Shown: positions 54,465 through 64,000 of the stretch, piece after piece | Layout: every line of letters starts with the position of its first letter | Numbering within the stretch: position 1 is the stretch's first letter | NCBI GenBank assembly: GCA_002381615.1 | Contig: DFWY01000033.1 | Coordinates: 63,119-127,118 of the forward strand | Length of the DNA stretch: 64,000 nt | Direction: 5' to 3' | Source of the DNA: Polaromonas sp. UBA4122 | GTDB taxonomy: Bacteria; Pseudomonadota; Gammaproteobacteria; Burkholderiales; Burkholderiaceae_C | The notes under the pieces: generated by a model | What the model was told of the DNA's origin: nothing | The model's database searches: none | What the model saw: the letters and a program-made list of their open reading frames with translations, nothing else | Program-made: the position numbers and the translations under genes

Positions 54465-55438
54465 GGGGCGGCTCCGCTCTGCTTTTGATGATCGAGCGCG
54501 GCGGTCTTCAGCACCTCGATGCAAAGGTCTTCATAGGAAATGCCGGCCGCCCGCGCGGACATGGGCACCAGGGAGTGCCCCGTCATGCCAGGCGAAGTAT
54601 TGATTTCAAGCAGGTAGGGCTTGCGTGTGGCCTTGTCAATCATCACGTCGGCGCGTGCCCAGCCGCGGCAGTTGAGTGTGCGGTAAGCCTGCAGCACCAG
54701 TTGCTGGATGACTGCCTCTTCCCCATCAGGCAGTCCGGAAGGCACCAGGTATTGCGTGGTGTCCGTGAAGTATTTGTTCTGGTAGTCGTAGTTGCCCTCG
54801 GGCGCCACGATGCGGATGACAGGCAGGGCATGCGCATCGGCGCCGCTTCCGAGCACAGGACAGGTCACTTCGTCGCCACTGATGAACTGCTCGCACAAGA
54901 TGTCGGCATCCAGCTTTGCAGCCTGCACGACGGCCTCCAGCATGCCGGCCCGTTCGGTCACCTTGGTCAAGCCAATGGATGAGCCCTCCCGCGCGGGTTT
55001 GACAATCAGCGGAAAACCCAGCTGATCCGGCACCGCGCTGATGTCGGCGCTGCCATAGGAACCCCGGCGAAGCAGGACATACCGGGGGGTGGGAAGGCCC
55101 TCCGAAAGCAGTACGCGTTTGGTCATGACTTTGTCAATGGCCATGCTTGAGGCCATGACTCCGGAACCTGTGTAGGGAATACCTTGCAGCTCCAGCGCGC
55201 CTTGCACGGTGCCGTCTTCACCGAAGCGGCCATGCAGCGCGATAAAGCAGCGCGCAAACCCGCCTTTTTTCACCTCGCTGATGTCGCGTTCGGCGGGATC
55301 AAACGCGTAGGCGTCCACGCCGCGCGATCGCAGTGCCTGCAAGACGCCGTTACCCGACATCAGCGAAATTTCACGCTCGGCGGACAGGCCGCCCATGAGA
55401 ACTGCTACTTTTCCAAAATTTGAGGTGTTCTGGGCCAT
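54461..55438 (-). CDS. ddlB: D-alanine--D-alanine ligase DdlB
   Basis: 325 aa from ATG 55438, 2 nt after the murC stop; a TTG at 55444 is a less likely start. An ATP-grasp enzyme making D-Ala-D-Ala for peptidoglycan. The N-terminal [20 protein letters not shown] binds substrate, with [20 protein letters not shown]. The grasp domain has [19 protein letters not shown]. The C-terminal block [20 protein letters not shown] binds Mg and ATP. Confidence 0.97.
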   Translation of the reverse strand: MAQNTSNFGKVAVLMGGLSAEREISLMSGNGVLQALRSRGVDAYAFDPAERDISEVKKGGFARCFIALHGRFGEDGTVQGALELQGIPYTGSGVMASSMAIDKVMTKRVLLSEGLPTPRYVLLRRGSYGSADISAVPDQLGFPLIVKPAREGSSIGLTKVTERAGMLEAVVQAAKLDADILCEQFISGDEVTCPVLGSGADAHALPVIRIVAPEGNYDYQNKYFTDTTQYLVPSGLPDGEEAVIQQLVLQAYRTLNCRGWARADVMIDKATRKPYLLEINTSPGMTGHSLVPMSARAAGISYEDLCIEVLKTAALDHQKQSGAAP

Positions 55439-55440
55439 GG

Positions 55441-56868
55441 TCAATGTCCTGCCGGCGCGTTGGACTCTGTTGTTTCCAGCATGTCAACGATTTTTCCGGG
55501 CACAAGCCCGATGGATCCGGCGCCCATGCACATGACGACATCGCCGCCCTGCACGTTGTCCAGGATCGCTTGTGGCAGGGCCTCCACCTCGTCCACGAAT
55601 ACCGGCTCCACCTTGCCGGCCACGCGCAAGGCACGCGCCAGGGAGCGACTGTCCGCCGCCACGATGGGCGCTTCACCGGCGGCATAGACTTCGGTCAGCA
55701 ATACGGCATCAGCCTGGCCTATGACTTTGACGAAATCCTCAAAGCAGTCGCGTGTCCGTGTGTAGCGGTGCGGCTGGAACGCCAACACCAGCCGCCTGCC
55801 GGGGAAAGCGCCACGCGCAGCGGCCAGTGTGGCGGCCATTTCGACGGGGTGGTGGCCGTAGTCTTCGATCACGGTGAAGTGCCCCCCGTCTTTTGCAGGC
55901 AGGTCCCCATAACTCTGGAAGCGCCGACCCACGCCCTTGAATTCAGCCAGCGCTTTCTGCACGGCTGCGTCTGGCACATTGAGTTCCACCGCCACCGCAA
56001 TGGCCGACAAGGCATTGAGCACGTTGTGCTCGCCCGCGAGGTTGAGCACAACGTCCAGGTCCGGCAGCGTGACGCCGTTGCGCCGCTGCGCGGTGAAATG
56101 CATTTGGGCACCCACAGCCCGCACATTGACCGCGCGCACCTGTGCCTCTTCGCCAAAACCGTAACTCGTGATGGGGCAGGAGACTTGCGGCACGATGTCC
56201 CGCACGGCCGGGTCATCGGTGCACAGGATCGCCGTGCCATAGAAAGGCATGCGGTGCAGAAAATCGACAAAAGCCTTTTTCAGATTGCCAAAGTCATGCC
56301 CATAGGTCTCCATGTGGTCGGCATCGATATTGGTGACCACCGCCATCACGGGCGACAGGTTCAGGAACGAAGCGTCCGATTCGTCGGCTTCCACGACGAT
56401 GTAATCCCCCGAACCGAGCTTGGCGTTGGCACCGGCGCTGTTGAGCCGGCCGCCGATTACAAACGTAGGGTCCAGACCACCTTCGGCCAGCACACTGGCG
56501 ACCAGGCTGGTGGTGGTGGTTTTGCCATGGGTACCGGCAATGGCGATACCTTGTTTCAGGCGCATCAGCTCGGCCAGCATCAGGGCACGCGGCACCACGG
56601 GAATGCGCTTTTCGCGCGCCGCAAGCACTTCAGGGTTGTCCGCCTGCACGGCTGTTGACGTCACCACTGCATCGACCAAAATCAGGTTGCTGGCTGCGTG
56701 CCCGACAAAGGTCTTGATGCCGAGCCTGGCCAGGCGCTGCAGCGTCGAGCTGTCCGACAGGTCGGACCCCGAAATGACGTAACCGAGGTTGTGCAAGACT
56801 TCGGCAATGCCTGACATGCCAGCACCGCCCAGCCCAATGAAGTGAATGTGTTTAATGGCGTGCTTCAT
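55441..56868 (-). CDS. murC: UDP-N-acetylmuramate--L-alanine ligase MurC
   Basis: 475 aa from ATG 56868 ([20 protein letters not shown]), overlapping the murG stop (ATGA). It adds L-Ala to UDP-MurNAc. The Rossmann glycine loop [20 protein letters not shown]-loop [50 protein letters not shown] and [14 protein letters not shown] are all present. It is related to mpl in this window but lacks the Mpl N-terminal and specificity features. Confidence 0.97.
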   Translation of the reverse strand: MKHAIKHIHFIGLGGAGMSGIAEVLHNLGYVISGSDLSDSSTLQRLARLGIKTFVGHAASNLILVDAVVTSTAVQADNPEVLAAREKRIPVVPRALMLAELMRLKQGIAIAGTHGKTTTTSLVASVLAEGGLDPTFVIGGRLNSAGANAKLGSGDYIVVEADESDASFLNLSPVMAVVTNIDADHMETYGHDFGNLKKAFVDFLHRMPFYGTAILCTDDPAVRDIVPQVSCPITSYGFGEEAQVRAVNVRAVGAQMHFTAQRRNGVTLPDLDVVLNLAGEHNVLNALSAIAVAVELNVPDAAVQKALAEFKGVGRRFQSYGDLPAKDGGHFTVIEDYGHHPVEMAATLAAARGAFPGRRLVLAFQPHRYTRTRDCFEDFVKVIGQADAVLLTEVYAAGEAPIVAADSRSLARALRVAGKVEPVFVDEVEALPQAILDNVQGGDVVMCMGAGSIGLVPGKIVDMLETTESNAPAGH

Positions 56869-57947
56869 GTCGCAAGCTCCTCGCAAGCAGCCACCACACG
56901 GGCTGTGGCGTCCGTTTTTTGCATGTTTTTAGCGTGCAGTGCGCATTGGACAAGCGCAGTACGCTCTGTTTTTTGTAGCATCACTGCAAGCTTTTCAGCC
57001 GTCAAGTCGCGCTGCTGCACCAGCCAGCCGCCGCCCTGGTCCACCAGAAACTTCGCATTGGTGGTCTGGTGGTCGTCCACTGCAGAGGGAAAGGGCACAA
57101 ACAGCGCCGCAGCTCCCAGGGCTGCAATCTCGGTCACCGTGCTGGCACCTGCTCGGCAAATGATCAGGTCGGCATCGGCAAAGGCCTGGGCGGTGTCTTC
57201 AATGAACGGCGTGAGTTCCGCCTGCACGCCTGCTGCCTCGTAGTGGGCGCGCAGCGCTTCAATCTGGCGGGCGCCGCTTTGATGCGTGACCTGCGGGCGC
57301 TTAGCCATAGGGATCAGCGCGAGGGCTTTGGGCACCAACTCGTTCAATGCCTTGGCGCCCAGGCTGCCCCCCACCACCAGCAGCTTTAGCGGCCCGCTGC
57401 GGCCTGCAAAACGTGCAACAGGATCAGGCTGTCGGGTAAAAGCGGGACGCAAGGGGTTGCCAATCCACTCGGCTTTCTTGAACACGCCGGGGAAGGCCGT
57501 AAAAACGCGGTCGGCCACGCCGGCCAGCATTTTGTTGACCAGACCTGCCACGGAGTTTTGTTCGTGCAGCACCAGCGGCTTGCCGAGCAGCACACTCATC
57601 ATGCCGGCCGGAAAACTGATGTAGCCGCCCAGACCGACCACCACATCGGGCTTGACGCGCTTGAGAACCTGGATGCTTTGCCAAAAGGCCTTGAGCAGAC
57701 GCAGCGGCAGAAACACCAGTGTGGCCAGGCCTTTGCCGCGCACACCGGAAAAGTCAATCGACTCGAAAGCAAAGCCGCGCGGCGGCACCAGCTGGCTTTC
57801 CATGCTGGGATGGCATGCGCTACCACGGCCGCCCAGCCAGTGCACGCGCCAGCCGCGCTCGCGCAATGCGTCAGCCACGGCCAGCCCCGGAAAAATATGT
57901 CCGCCGGTACCGCCGGCCATGACGAGAACGCAATGCTGCCGGTTCAT
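56865..57947 (-). CDS. murG: Undecaprenyl-PP-MurNAc-pentapeptide-UDP-GlcNAc transferase MurG
   Basis: 360 aa from ATG 57947, with GGAGG 6 nt upstream. A membrane-associated GT28 enzyme that makes lipid II. The first G loop is [19 protein letters not shown]. The acceptor region is [20 protein letters not shown], then [12 protein letters not shown]. The UDP-GlcNAc region is [19 protein letters not shown] and [20 protein letters not shown]. The frame continues upstream to 58061 without homology. A 27-aa minicistron lies between ftsW and murG; its stop overlaps this ATG. Confidence 0.97.
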   Translation of the reverse strand: MNRQHCVLVMAGGTGGHIFPGLAVADALRERGWRVHWLGGRGSACHPSMESQLVPPRGFAFESIDFSGVRGKGLATLVFLPLRLLKAFWQSIQVLKRVKPDVVVGLGGYISFPAGMMSVLLGKPLVLHEQNSVAGLVNKMLAGVADRVFTAFPGVFKKAEWIGNPLRPAFTRQPDPVARFAGRSGPLKLLVVGGSLGAKALNELVPKALALIPMAKRPQVTHQSGARQIEALRAHYEAAGVQAELTPFIEDTAQAFADADLIICRAGASTVTEIAALGAAALFVPFPSAVDDHQTTNAKFLVDQGGGWLVQQRDLTAEKLAVMLQKTERTALVQCALHAKNMQKTDATARVVAACEELAT

Positions 57948-58027
57948 ATGCGGCCTCCGCGCATGAGCGGCGCTTGCGCTTCGCAGCGCTGCGCGCTGAC
58001 ACAGTTTTGACGAAACCGCGTTCTCAT
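57944..58027 (-). CDS. 27-aa minicistron bridging ftsW and murG
   Basis: ATG 58027-58025 overlaps the ftsW stop (ATGA) and is preceded by GGAGG. The frame of 27 codons ends TGA 57946-57944, which overlaps the murG ATG (ATGA). The peptide ends L-M-R-G-G-R-I, mirroring the ftsW C-terminus L-M-R-G-G-R-V, because a 24-bp segment is duplicated 80 bp apart. It is Arg/Cys/Ala-rich with no recognised domain. It more probably serves to carry ribosomes from ftsW to murG than to make a functional peptide; that is inference. Confidence 0.45.
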   Translation of the reverse strand: MRTRFRQNCVSAQRCEAQAPLMRGGRI

Positions 58028-58047
58028 ACGCGGCCTCCGCGCATGAG
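57944..58047. repeat. Direct repeat: 24-bp duplication at the ftsW-murG junction
   Basis: 57944-57967 and 58024-58047 are identical except for one base (TCATATGCGGCCTCCGCGC versus TCATACGCGGCCTCCGCGC, both continuing ATGAG). Each copy holds a GGAGG ribosome site, an ATG and a stop codon on the minus strand. Confidence 0.85.
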
Positions 58048-59280
58048 AACGCGGTTTTCATAGTCGATTCTCAGGACGACAGCCAACGAAATCAGATTCA
58101 TCAAAATCGCCGAGCCGCCGTAGCTCATCAAGGGCAGGGTCAAGCCCTTGGTGGGCAAGGCGCCCAGGTTCACGCCTATGTTGATAAAGGTCTGAAAACC
58201 CATCCAGATCCCGACACCCTGTGCCACCAGCCCGGCAAACAACCTGTCCAGCGCAATCGACTGGCGGCCTATGTGCATGATGCGGCGGGTCATCCACATG
58301 AACAGGCCGATCACAACCAGCACGCCCAGCAGCCCGAACTCCTCACCGATCACAGCCATCAGGAAGTCGGTATGCGCTTCAGGCAACCAGTGAAGTTTTT
58401 CAATGCTGCCGCCCAGGCCAACGCCAAAGATTTCCCCGCGCCCGAATGCAATCAGTGAGTGCGTCAACTGGTAGCCCTTGCCCATGGAATATTTGTCGCT
58501 CCAGGGGTCTAAATAGGCAAAAATCCGCTCGCGCCGCCACTCACTGAGCATCACCATCAGGCCAAAAGCGACCACCACCACGGCCGCGATCACAAAGAAC
58601 ATGCGGGCGTTAACGCCGCCCAGAAAGAGAATCCCCATGGCGATAACCGAGATCACCATGAAGGCGCCCATGTCGGGTTCAGCGAGCAACAACACGCCGA
58701 CGACCGCAATCGCAATCGCCATGGGCATCACGGCGCGAAAGAAACGTTCTTTCACTTCCATTTTGCGAACCATGTAGTCGGCCGCATACAGAAGCACCGC
58801 GAATTTCGCCAGTTCCGAGGGCTGGAAGTTCATGATTCCCAGGGAGATCCAGCGACGGGCTCCATTGACGCCCTTGCCAATGAAGGGCACCAGCACCAGT
58901 ATCAGCAGCAGCAGGGACACGACAAACAGCCAGGGCGCCAGCTTTTCCCAGGTCGCCATGGGAACCTGAAACACCAGCACCGCCGCAATGAAAGCCATGA
59001 CCAGCGACAGGATGTGGCGCATCAGGAAGTGGGTGTGCGCATAGCGTGCAAATTTTGGGTTGTCAGGCATCGCAATCGATGCCGAATACACCATGATCAG
59101 ACCCCACATCAGCAGCGCCACCGTGACCCAGACCAGCGCCTGGTCAAAACCTGCCATACGCACAGGAGGCGCAGCCAGCGTTCGCGACAGGCTCTGACCA
59201 CCCAGCCGGACCGGCAGCACATCCGAGGCGACTTTGCCGACGCCGGAGAACCAGCCGAAAAGACGTGTGGCCACCGTCAC
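58024..59280 (-). CDS. ftsW: Peptidoglycan glycosyltransferase FtsW (SEDS family)
   Basis: 418 aa with a GTG start that overlaps the murD stop (GTGA). A polytopic divisome polymerase partnered by FtsI. A cytoplasmic N-terminal tail of about 45 aa precedes about ten helices. SEDS motifs: [20 protein letters not shown], catalytic Asp in [53 protein letters not shown] and [15 protein letters not shown]. The 3' end carries a duplicated ribosome-site segment. Confidence 0.96.
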   Translation of the reverse strand: MTVATRLFGWFSGVGKVASDVLPVRLGGQSLSRTLAAPPVRMAGFDQALVWVTVALLMWGLIMVYSASIAMPDNPKFARYAHTHFLMRHILSLVMAFIAAVLVFQVPMATWEKLAPWLFVVSLLLLILVLVPFIGKGVNGARRWISLGIMNFQPSELAKFAVLLYAADYMVRKMEVKERFFRAVMPMAIAIAVVGVLLLAEPDMGAFMVISVIAMGILFLGGVNARMFFVIAAVVVVAFGLMVMLSEWRRERIFAYLDPWSDKYSMGKGYQLTHSLIAFGRGEIFGVGLGGSIEKLHWLPEAHTDFLMAVIGEEFGLLGVLVVIGLFMWMTRRIMHIGRQSIALDRLFAGLVAQGVGIWMGFQTFINIGVNLGALPTKGLTLPLMSYGGSAILMNLISLAVVLRIDYENRVLMRGGRV

Positions 59281-60800
59281 AGCACCGTCCCCCGTTCCTG
59301 GGCAAGCGCCTGCACCGCTTCACAGAAGACCCGCGCACGGTGTTCGTAGTTGTCAAACATGTCAAAACTGGCACAGGCTGGCGACATCAGTACGGCGTCG
59401 CCGCCTCGGGCCTGCTGTGCGGCAACGGTCACCGCTTCCTGCATGGATGCGGCGCCCAGCAGCGGAACATGACTGGCCTGCAGCGCAGACCTGATAAGAG
59501 GGGCATCGCGTCCTATCAGCACCACGGCTCTGACATAGCGAGACACTGGCTCGGCCAGCGGCGAGAAGTCCTGCCCCTTGCCTTCGCCGCCCAAAATCAC
59601 CACCAGCTTGCGTTCCGTTCCCAGGCCCGCAAGTGCCGCTGCTGTCGCACCCACGTTGGTGCCCTTGCTGTCATCGAAGTATTCGATGTCGTTGACCACG
59701 GCTACCGATTCCACACGATGCGGCTCACCCCGGTATTCGCGCAGGCCATGCAGCATCGGGGCGAGGCTGCAACCCGCCGCCACCGCGAGCCCGAGCGCGG
59801 CCAGGGCATTGGTGGCGTTGTGGCGGCCGCGGATACGCAGGGCGTCCAGCGGCATCAGGCGCTGAATATGCAGCACCACCTCTTCGTCTTTGCGACGCTT
59901 GATGGTCTCATCAGCTTCGGCAGCGCGCACCAGCCACGCCATGCCGTTGACCGTTTCAATCCCATAGTCCCCCGGGCGCTGCGGCTCATCGCTGCCGAAC
60001 GTCAGGTAGTCGCGCACCTGCTTGCCTTTTACCCGGGGCACCTGCGCCATTTGCTGAGGTATTGCAGCCATCACCAAAGGATCGTCGCGATTGAGCAGCA
60101 TGAGGCCGCCGCTGCCGTACACACGCGCCTTGGCGACGATGTAGTTGGGCAAGGTCTCGTGCCAGTCCAGATGGTCTTGCGTCACATTGAGGACTGTGGC
60201 CACGGTGGGCTCAAAGTTATCGATGCGATCCAGCTGGAAGCTCGACAGCTCCAGCACCCACACATCTGGCAAGGCGTGGCCCTTGAGCTTTTCATCAAGC
60301 TTTTCCGCCAGGGTGTCGAGCAACGTAGGGCCAATATTGCCCGCCACGGCCACTGATTTACCCGCACGTTGCACAAGCTGACCGGTGAGTGAGGTCACGG
60401 TTGTTTTGCCATTGGTACCGGTGATGCCAATCACCTGCGGCACATAGGCCTGATCCTCCTTCAAATCGGCCAGCGCCTGCGCAAACAGGCTGAGTTCGTT
60501 GCCGCAGGCGATTCCCCGGGCAACAGCTGCCGTGATCACACCCGCCACCGACGCGGGCGACAAACCCGGGCTTTTCAGCACCAGATCAAATGCAGCGCTC
60601 GCCAGCAGGGCTTCTGTCATCTCGGCGTTGATAAACGTCGCCGCGGGCACGCTGGCGCGCAACGCCTGAAGCTGCGGTGGTGTGGCCCGTGTGTCTGCCA
60701 CCGTGACCTTTGCGCCGCAGCGGGCGCACCAACGCGCCAGCGCCAGGCCCGAAGCGCCCAGTCCCAGGACAAGAATGTTTTTTTGGGCCAGGTGTTTCAT
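59277..60800 (-). CDS. murD: UDP-N-acetylmuramoyl-L-alanine--D-glutamate ligase MurD
   Basis: 507 aa from ATG 60800 ([20 protein letters not shown]), overlapping the mraY stop (ATGA). The frame extends further upstream inside mraY without homology. It adds D-Glu in peptidoglycan precursor synthesis. The P-loop is [20 protein letters not shown]. Also present are [60 protein letters not shown] and the C-terminal [20 protein letters not shown]. It is longer than E. coli MurD (438 aa), partly through loops near residues 185-215 and 300-340. Confidence 0.96.
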   Translation of the reverse strand: MKHLAQKNILVLGLGASGLALARWCARCGAKVTVADTRATPPQLQALRASVPAATFINAEMTEALLASAAFDLVLKSPGLSPASVAGVITAAVARGIACGNELSLFAQALADLKEDQAYVPQVIGITGTNGKTTVTSLTGQLVQRAGKSVAVAGNIGPTLLDTLAEKLDEKLKGHALPDVWVLELSSFQLDRIDNFEPTVATVLNVTQDHLDWHETLPNYIVAKARVYGSGGLMLLNRDDPLVMAAIPQQMAQVPRVKGKQVRDYLTFGSDEPQRPGDYGIETVNGMAWLVRAAEADETIKRRKDEEVVLHIQRLMPLDALRIRGRHNATNALAALGLAVAAGCSLAPMLHGLREYRGEPHRVESVAVVNDIEYFDDSKGTNVGATAAALAGLGTERKLVVILGGEGKGQDFSPLAEPVSRYVRAVVLIGRDAPLIRSALQASHVPLLGAASMQEAVTVAAQQARGGDAVLMSPACASFDMFDNYEHRARVFCEAVQALAQERGTVL

Positions 60801-61975
60801 CTCAGTTTGAGCGTTGAAAGACCCACCAGGCACAGCAGCATGGTGATGATCCAGAATCGGACCACCACCTGCGTTTCCGTCCAGCCACTCTTCTCGAAGT
60901 GATGGTGCAGCGGTGCCATCTTGAGGATGCGCCGCCCTTGACCGTAGCGTTTTTTGGTGTACTTGAAATAAGTCACCTGCAGCATTACGGAAAGGGCCTC
61001 CACAACAAAAATACCGCCCATGATGGCCAGCACAATTTCTTGTCGCACGATGACCGCGATGGTGCCCAGCGCGGCGCCCAATGCCAGAGCACCGACATCG
61101 CCCATGAATACCTGTGCTGGATGCGTGTTGAACCACAGGAATGCCAGCCCTGCCCCCGCCATGGAGGAGCAAAATATAAGCAGCTCACCGGAACCAGGGA
61201 TGTGCGGGAAGAAAAGGTATTTGGAATAGACCGCGCTGCCGGTCACATAAGCAAACACACCCAGCGCAGAACCCACCATGACCACCGGCATGATGGCCAA
61301 CCCATCCAGTCCATCCGTCAGGTTGACGGCATTACTCGATCCCACAATCACCAGGTAAGTCAGGATCACAAAACCAAACACGCCCAGTGGATAACTCACT
61401 TCTTTTATAAAAGGCACCAGCAATCCGGCCTTGGGCGGCAAATTCACATCAAAACCTGACTGCACCCAGCTGAAGAACAGTTCAAGCACACGCATATTGG
61501 AGCTCTCCGAGATGCTGAACACCAGGTACAGCGCTGCCACCAGACCAATCAGGGATTGCCAAAGGTATTTTTCGCGCGATCGCATGCCTTCCGGATCCTT
61601 GAGCACTACTTTGCGCCAATCGTCAGCCCAGCCGATGGCGCCGAATCCCAATGTGACGACCAGCACAATCCAGACAAAGCGGTTGGACAAATCGACCCAT
61701 AGAAGGGTCGAGATCGCAATGGACAACAGGATCAGCACGCCCCCCATGGTGGGCGTACCGCTTTTGCTTAAGTGCGTCTGCATCGCGTATTCGCGGATGG
61801 GCTGGCCAATCTTGAGCGCTATGAGCCGGCGAATCACAAATGGCCCGGCTAGCAGGCCTATCAGCAGTGCCGTGACTGCCGCCATGACTGCGCGAAATGT
61901 CAGGTACTGAAATACCCTGAAATGACCAAACTCAGGGGATATCGTCTGGAGCCATTGGGCCAGGCTAAGCAGCAT
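60797..61975 (-). CDS. mraY: Phospho-N-acetylmuramoyl-pentapeptide transferase MraY
   Basis: 392 aa with about ten membrane helices. It transfers phospho-MurNAc-pentapeptide to undecaprenyl phosphate (lipid I). Conserved elements are [20 protein letters not shown], the Asp pair in [47 protein letters not shown] and the histidine motif [20 protein letters not shown]. It overlaps murF by 11 nt and murD by 4 nt. Confidence 0.98.
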   Translation of the reverse strand: MLLSLAQWLQTISPEFGHFRVFQYLTFRAVMAAVTALLIGLLAGPFVIRRLIALKIGQPIREYAMQTHLSKSGTPTMGGVLILLSIAISTLLWVDLSNRFVWIVLVVTLGFGAIGWADDWRKVVLKDPEGMRSREKYLWQSLIGLVAALYLVFSISESSNMRVLELFFSWVQSGFDVNLPPKAGLLVPFIKEVSYPLGVFGFVILTYLVIVGSSNAVNLTDGLDGLAIMPVVMVGSALGVFAYVTGSAVYSKYLFFPHIPGSGELLIFCSSMAGAGLAFLWFNTHPAQVFMGDVGALALGAALGTIAVIVRQEIVLAIMGGIFVVEALSVMLQVTYFKYTKKRYGQGRRILKMAPLHHHFEKSGWTETQVVVRFWIITMLLCLVGLSTLKLR

Positions 61976-63374
61976 GAGGCTCTTCCTTGCGTTGTTGGGT
62001 GTGATCGTGTGCGTGATCGGTCATGGCGTGAACCACCCGCTCCATCTTCATGAAGCGGGAGCCCTTCACCAGCACGCTGGCTGTAGCAGGCAGTTCGGCC
62101 AAAACGGCAGCGACCAGCTCAGACATGTCATTGAAGTGGTGACCCTGGCCAAAGGCGATGGCCGCCCTTTGGGACTGGGCGCCCAGCGTGAAAAGCTTTT
62201 CGATACCCAGCGCACGGGCATGCTGGCCGGCTTCGTCGTGGAACTGGACCCCTTGATCGCCGACCTCCCCCATATCACCCATCACCAGCAAGCGCGGCCC
62301 GGGCAGCTCAGCCAACACTTCGATGGCGGCACGCATGGAATCGGGATTGGCGTTGTAGGTGTCATCAATCAACGTCAGCACGCGATCCTGCAGGCCTGGA
62401 AGACGTATGGATACGGCGCGCGACCGTCCCTTGACCGGCGCAAACGCTGACAAGCCTGCCGAGATGAATGCCAAGGGCACGCCCGCAGCGAGCGCGCAGG
62501 CGGCTGCGGCCAACGCGTTCTTGACGTTGTGCCGGCCGGCGATATGCAAGGAAAACTCAAGCGGACCTGACGGCGTGCGAGCCGCTACCCTCCAGCGGTC
62601 GCCGTTCCAACACGCCTCGGCAGTGACGTCTGCCGGGGTAGAGAGCGCAAAGGTCAACACCCGGCGCGAACCCGCCAGGCTGCGCCAGACCGATGTGTAG
62701 TCATCATCCGCAGGAAAAACCGCCACACCATCTGCATCCAGCGACTGCAACACGGAACCGTTTTCCCGGGCCACCGCTTCAACCGTGGCCATGAATTCAA
62801 GGTGCTCCCGCTGCGCGTTATTGACCAGCGCAATGGTGGGCTTGGCCAATGCGGCCAGGTAGGCTATTTCCCCAGGATGGTTCATGCCCAGTTCGACCAC
62901 CCCGACCTGATGCGAAGCCCGTAGGCGCAGCAGCGTCAGAGGCACGCCAATGTCGTTGTTGAGGTTGCCTTCAGTCGCAAAAGCCTCAGCCGATTTCCAG
63001 GCACGCAAAACCTCCGCAATCATCTGCGTGACCGTCGTTTTTCCGTTGCTGCCAGTCACCGCAATGAGGGGCAAGCTAAATTGCGAACGCCAGCCGGCAG
63101 CCAGTTGGCCCAGCGCCAGCCGGGGGTCGCCAACTTCCAGACCGCCCAGGCCAGCGTCAGCCAGACCCTGCTGCGCGATCGCCGCAACAGCGCCCTGCGC
63201 CTTGGCTAGCGGCAAAAATTCGTGGGCGTCAAAACGATCCCCCTTGAGCGCCACGAACAGGTCGCCAGCCTGCAGGCTGCGCGTGTCGGTATGCACGCGC
63301 AGGAACTTCACACGGCCATCGCCCACCAGCCGGGCCGATGGCAACCAGCCAAGGGCTTGTTGCAAGGTCATCAT
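61965..63374 (-). CDS. murF: UDP-N-acetylmuramoyl-tripeptide--D-alanyl-D-alanine ligase MurF
   Basis: 469 aa. The start is ATG 63374, overlapping the murE stop, or the second ATG at 63371. It adds D-Ala-D-Ala made by DdlB. The N-terminal uridine-binding domain has [20 protein letters not shown]. The P-loop is [20 protein letters not shown]. Further motifs are [44 protein letters not shown]-type [12 protein letters not shown] and [21 protein letters not shown] His-rich tail ends the protein. Confidence 0.97.
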   Translation of the reverse strand: MMTLQQALGWLPSARLVGDGRVKFLRVHTDTRSLQAGDLFVALKGDRFDAHEFLPLAKAQGAVAAIAQQGLADAGLGGLEVGDPRLALGQLAAGWRSQFSLPLIAVTGSNGKTTVTQMIAEVLRAWKSAEAFATEGNLNNDIGVPLTLLRLRASHQVGVVELGMNHPGEIAYLAALAKPTIALVNNAQREHLEFMATVEAVARENGSVLQSLDADGVAVFPADDDYTSVWRSLAGSRRVLTFALSTPADVTAEACWNGDRWRVAARTPSGPLEFSLHIAGRHNVKNALAAAACALAAGVPLAFISAGLSAFAPVKGRSRAVSIRLPGLQDRVLTLIDDTYNANPDSMRAAIEVLAELPGPRLLVMGDMGEVGDQGVQFHDEAGQHARALGIEKLFTLGAQSQRAAIAFGQGHHFNDMSELVAAVLAELPATASVLVKGSRFMKMERVVHAMTDHAHDHTQQRKEEPHAA

Positions 63375-64000
63375 GCGGCGCCTCCCCCCGCCCTGCGCCC
63401 AGCTAGCGTTGCGTTCAAGGCGGCTTGCGCATGCGCCCTGTCAGAGAACGGGCGCTTGACGCCACCCGCCTCCTGAATGCTTTCATGGCCCTTGCCCGCC
63501 AGCAGCACCACGTCCTGAGGCTGCGCCAGGCTCAGCGCATACGCAATCGCAACAGCCCGGTCGGCCTGCACATGCACGGCGTCCCGGTGACTCAATCCCA
63601 GCAATATCTGCCCAATAATGGCCAAGGGCTTTTCACTGCGCGGGTTGTCGCTGGTCACGACAATCTGGTCGGCATTTTTTTCGACCACCGCAGCCATCAG
63701 CGGGCGTTTGTTGGCATCACGGTCGCCGCCACAGCCGAAGACACACCAGAGCTGGCCACCGCGACTCATCGCAACCGGTTTGAGCGCCGTGAGTACCTTC
63801 TCAAGCGCATCAGGCGTGTGCGCGTAGTCGATCACGACCAGCGGCAGGCCCTCCACCGCGAGGGGCTCCATGCGTCCCGGCACCGGCAGCAGACCGGTAC
63901 AAGCGCCAACGGCGTCGGCCAGCGGCAGCTTCATCGCGCGCAGGGCAGCCATGACACCCAGCAGGTTGGACACGTTGTACTGCCCGACCAGTTCGGTCGA
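63371..64000 (-). CDS. murE: UDP-MurNAc-tripeptide synthetase MurE (N-terminal part beyond window)
   Basis: About the last 209 codons are present; the frame is still open at the right edge. The sequence enters at TELVGQYNVSNLLGVMAALR. It continues through RMEPLAVEGLPLVVIDYAHT and PDALEKVLTAL, then WCVFGCGGDRDANKRPLMAA and VVTSDNPRSEKPLAIIGQIL. The DNPR motif selects meso-diaminopimelate, so this enzyme should build a Gram-negative DAP peptidoglycan. VVLLAGKGHESIQ is also conserved. The stop overlaps the murF start (ATGA). Confidence 0.96.
   Translation of the reverse strand, partial: STELVGQYNVSNLLGVMAALRAMKLPLADAVGACTGLLPVPGRMEPLAVEGLPLVVIDYAHTPDALEKVLTALKPVAMSRGGQLWCVFGCGGDRDANKRPLMAAVVEKNADQIVVTSDNPRSEKPLAIIGQILLGLSHRDAVHVQADRAVAIAYALSLAQPQDVVLLAGKGHESIQEAGGVKRPFSDRAHAQAALNATLAGRRAGGGAA

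Noticed and set aside
60801-61172. 124-residue N-terminal extension of MurD
   Set aside because: It lies wholly inside mraY in another frame and shows no MurD homology; the ATG at 60800 overlaps the mraY stop in the usual dcw manner.

Overview
The window looks like chromosomal DNA of a betaproteobacterium, most likely Burkholderiales/Comamonadaceae (Polaromonas- or Rhodoferax-like). The grounds are high GC, dense overlapping operons, the dcw order murE-murF-mraY-murD-ftsW-murG-murC-ddlB-ftsQ-ftsA-ftsZ followed by lpxC, the accB-accC-prmA and tonB-aroE-mtgA blocks, a pilS-pilR-ampD run and a lysine/alanine-rich histone H1-like gene upstream of a pfkB-accB operon. Species identity is inference.

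Layout. 1-1.6 kb is a small accessory or rearranged edge: a cut-off rhodanese gene, an inverted array of TGACCCA half-sites, a periplasmic cytochrome c'-like gene and the first 34 codons of ychF fused to unrelated sequence. 1.6-7.4 kb holds a MOSC protein divergent from a ubiH-like hydroxylase, dsbC, an M61 peptidase and an enoyl-CoA hydratase. 7.4-12.9 kb has tRNA-Met, an exported protein, miaB and the envelope-stress operon glrK-qseG-glrR. 12.9-16.7 kb is mdoG-mdoH (osmoregulated periplasmic glucans), preceded by what looks like a complete sigma-54 promoter with upstream activator sites. 16.8-23 kb has ffh divergent from a ccsA-like gene, then pilS-pilR-ampD. 23-28.5 kb has nrdA-nrdB with paired NrdR boxes, then the H1-like gene. 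28.6-33.5 kb is the minus-strand operon accB-accC-prmA-DUF3426-pfkB. 33.8-42.1 kb holds a TlpA-like thioredoxin, mpl, aroG with an aromatic leader-peptide attenuator, tldD, a frameshifted DUF1508 gene and rodA. 42-48.5 kb has a decayed gene, a YqiA-like esterase, an RNase II-like nuclease, tonB-aroE-mtgA and ruvC. 48.6-49.8 kb is a second accessory patch with a hypothetical membrane protein and a wrecked integron-integrase fragment. 49.7-64 kb is a 58-aa membrane protein, lpxC and the dcw cluster on the minus strand, running off the right edge inside murE.

The best candidates for something not yet described are regulatory. (i) The aroG leader encodes a peptide with eight aromatic residues in positions 3-13, followed by mutually exclusive antiterminator and terminator hairpins. 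(ii) Between glrR and mdoG lie two TGTC-N10-GACA-type sites, a perfect IHF consensus and a -24/-12 promoter, which would place glucan synthesis under the adjacent two-component system. (iii) Tiny overlapping minicistrons made by local duplication precede murG and aroE.

Two dispersed repeat families are also present: a roughly 60-bp palindromic intergenic element in six copies, and a GC-rich element in two copies, one of them inserted in frame within mpl.
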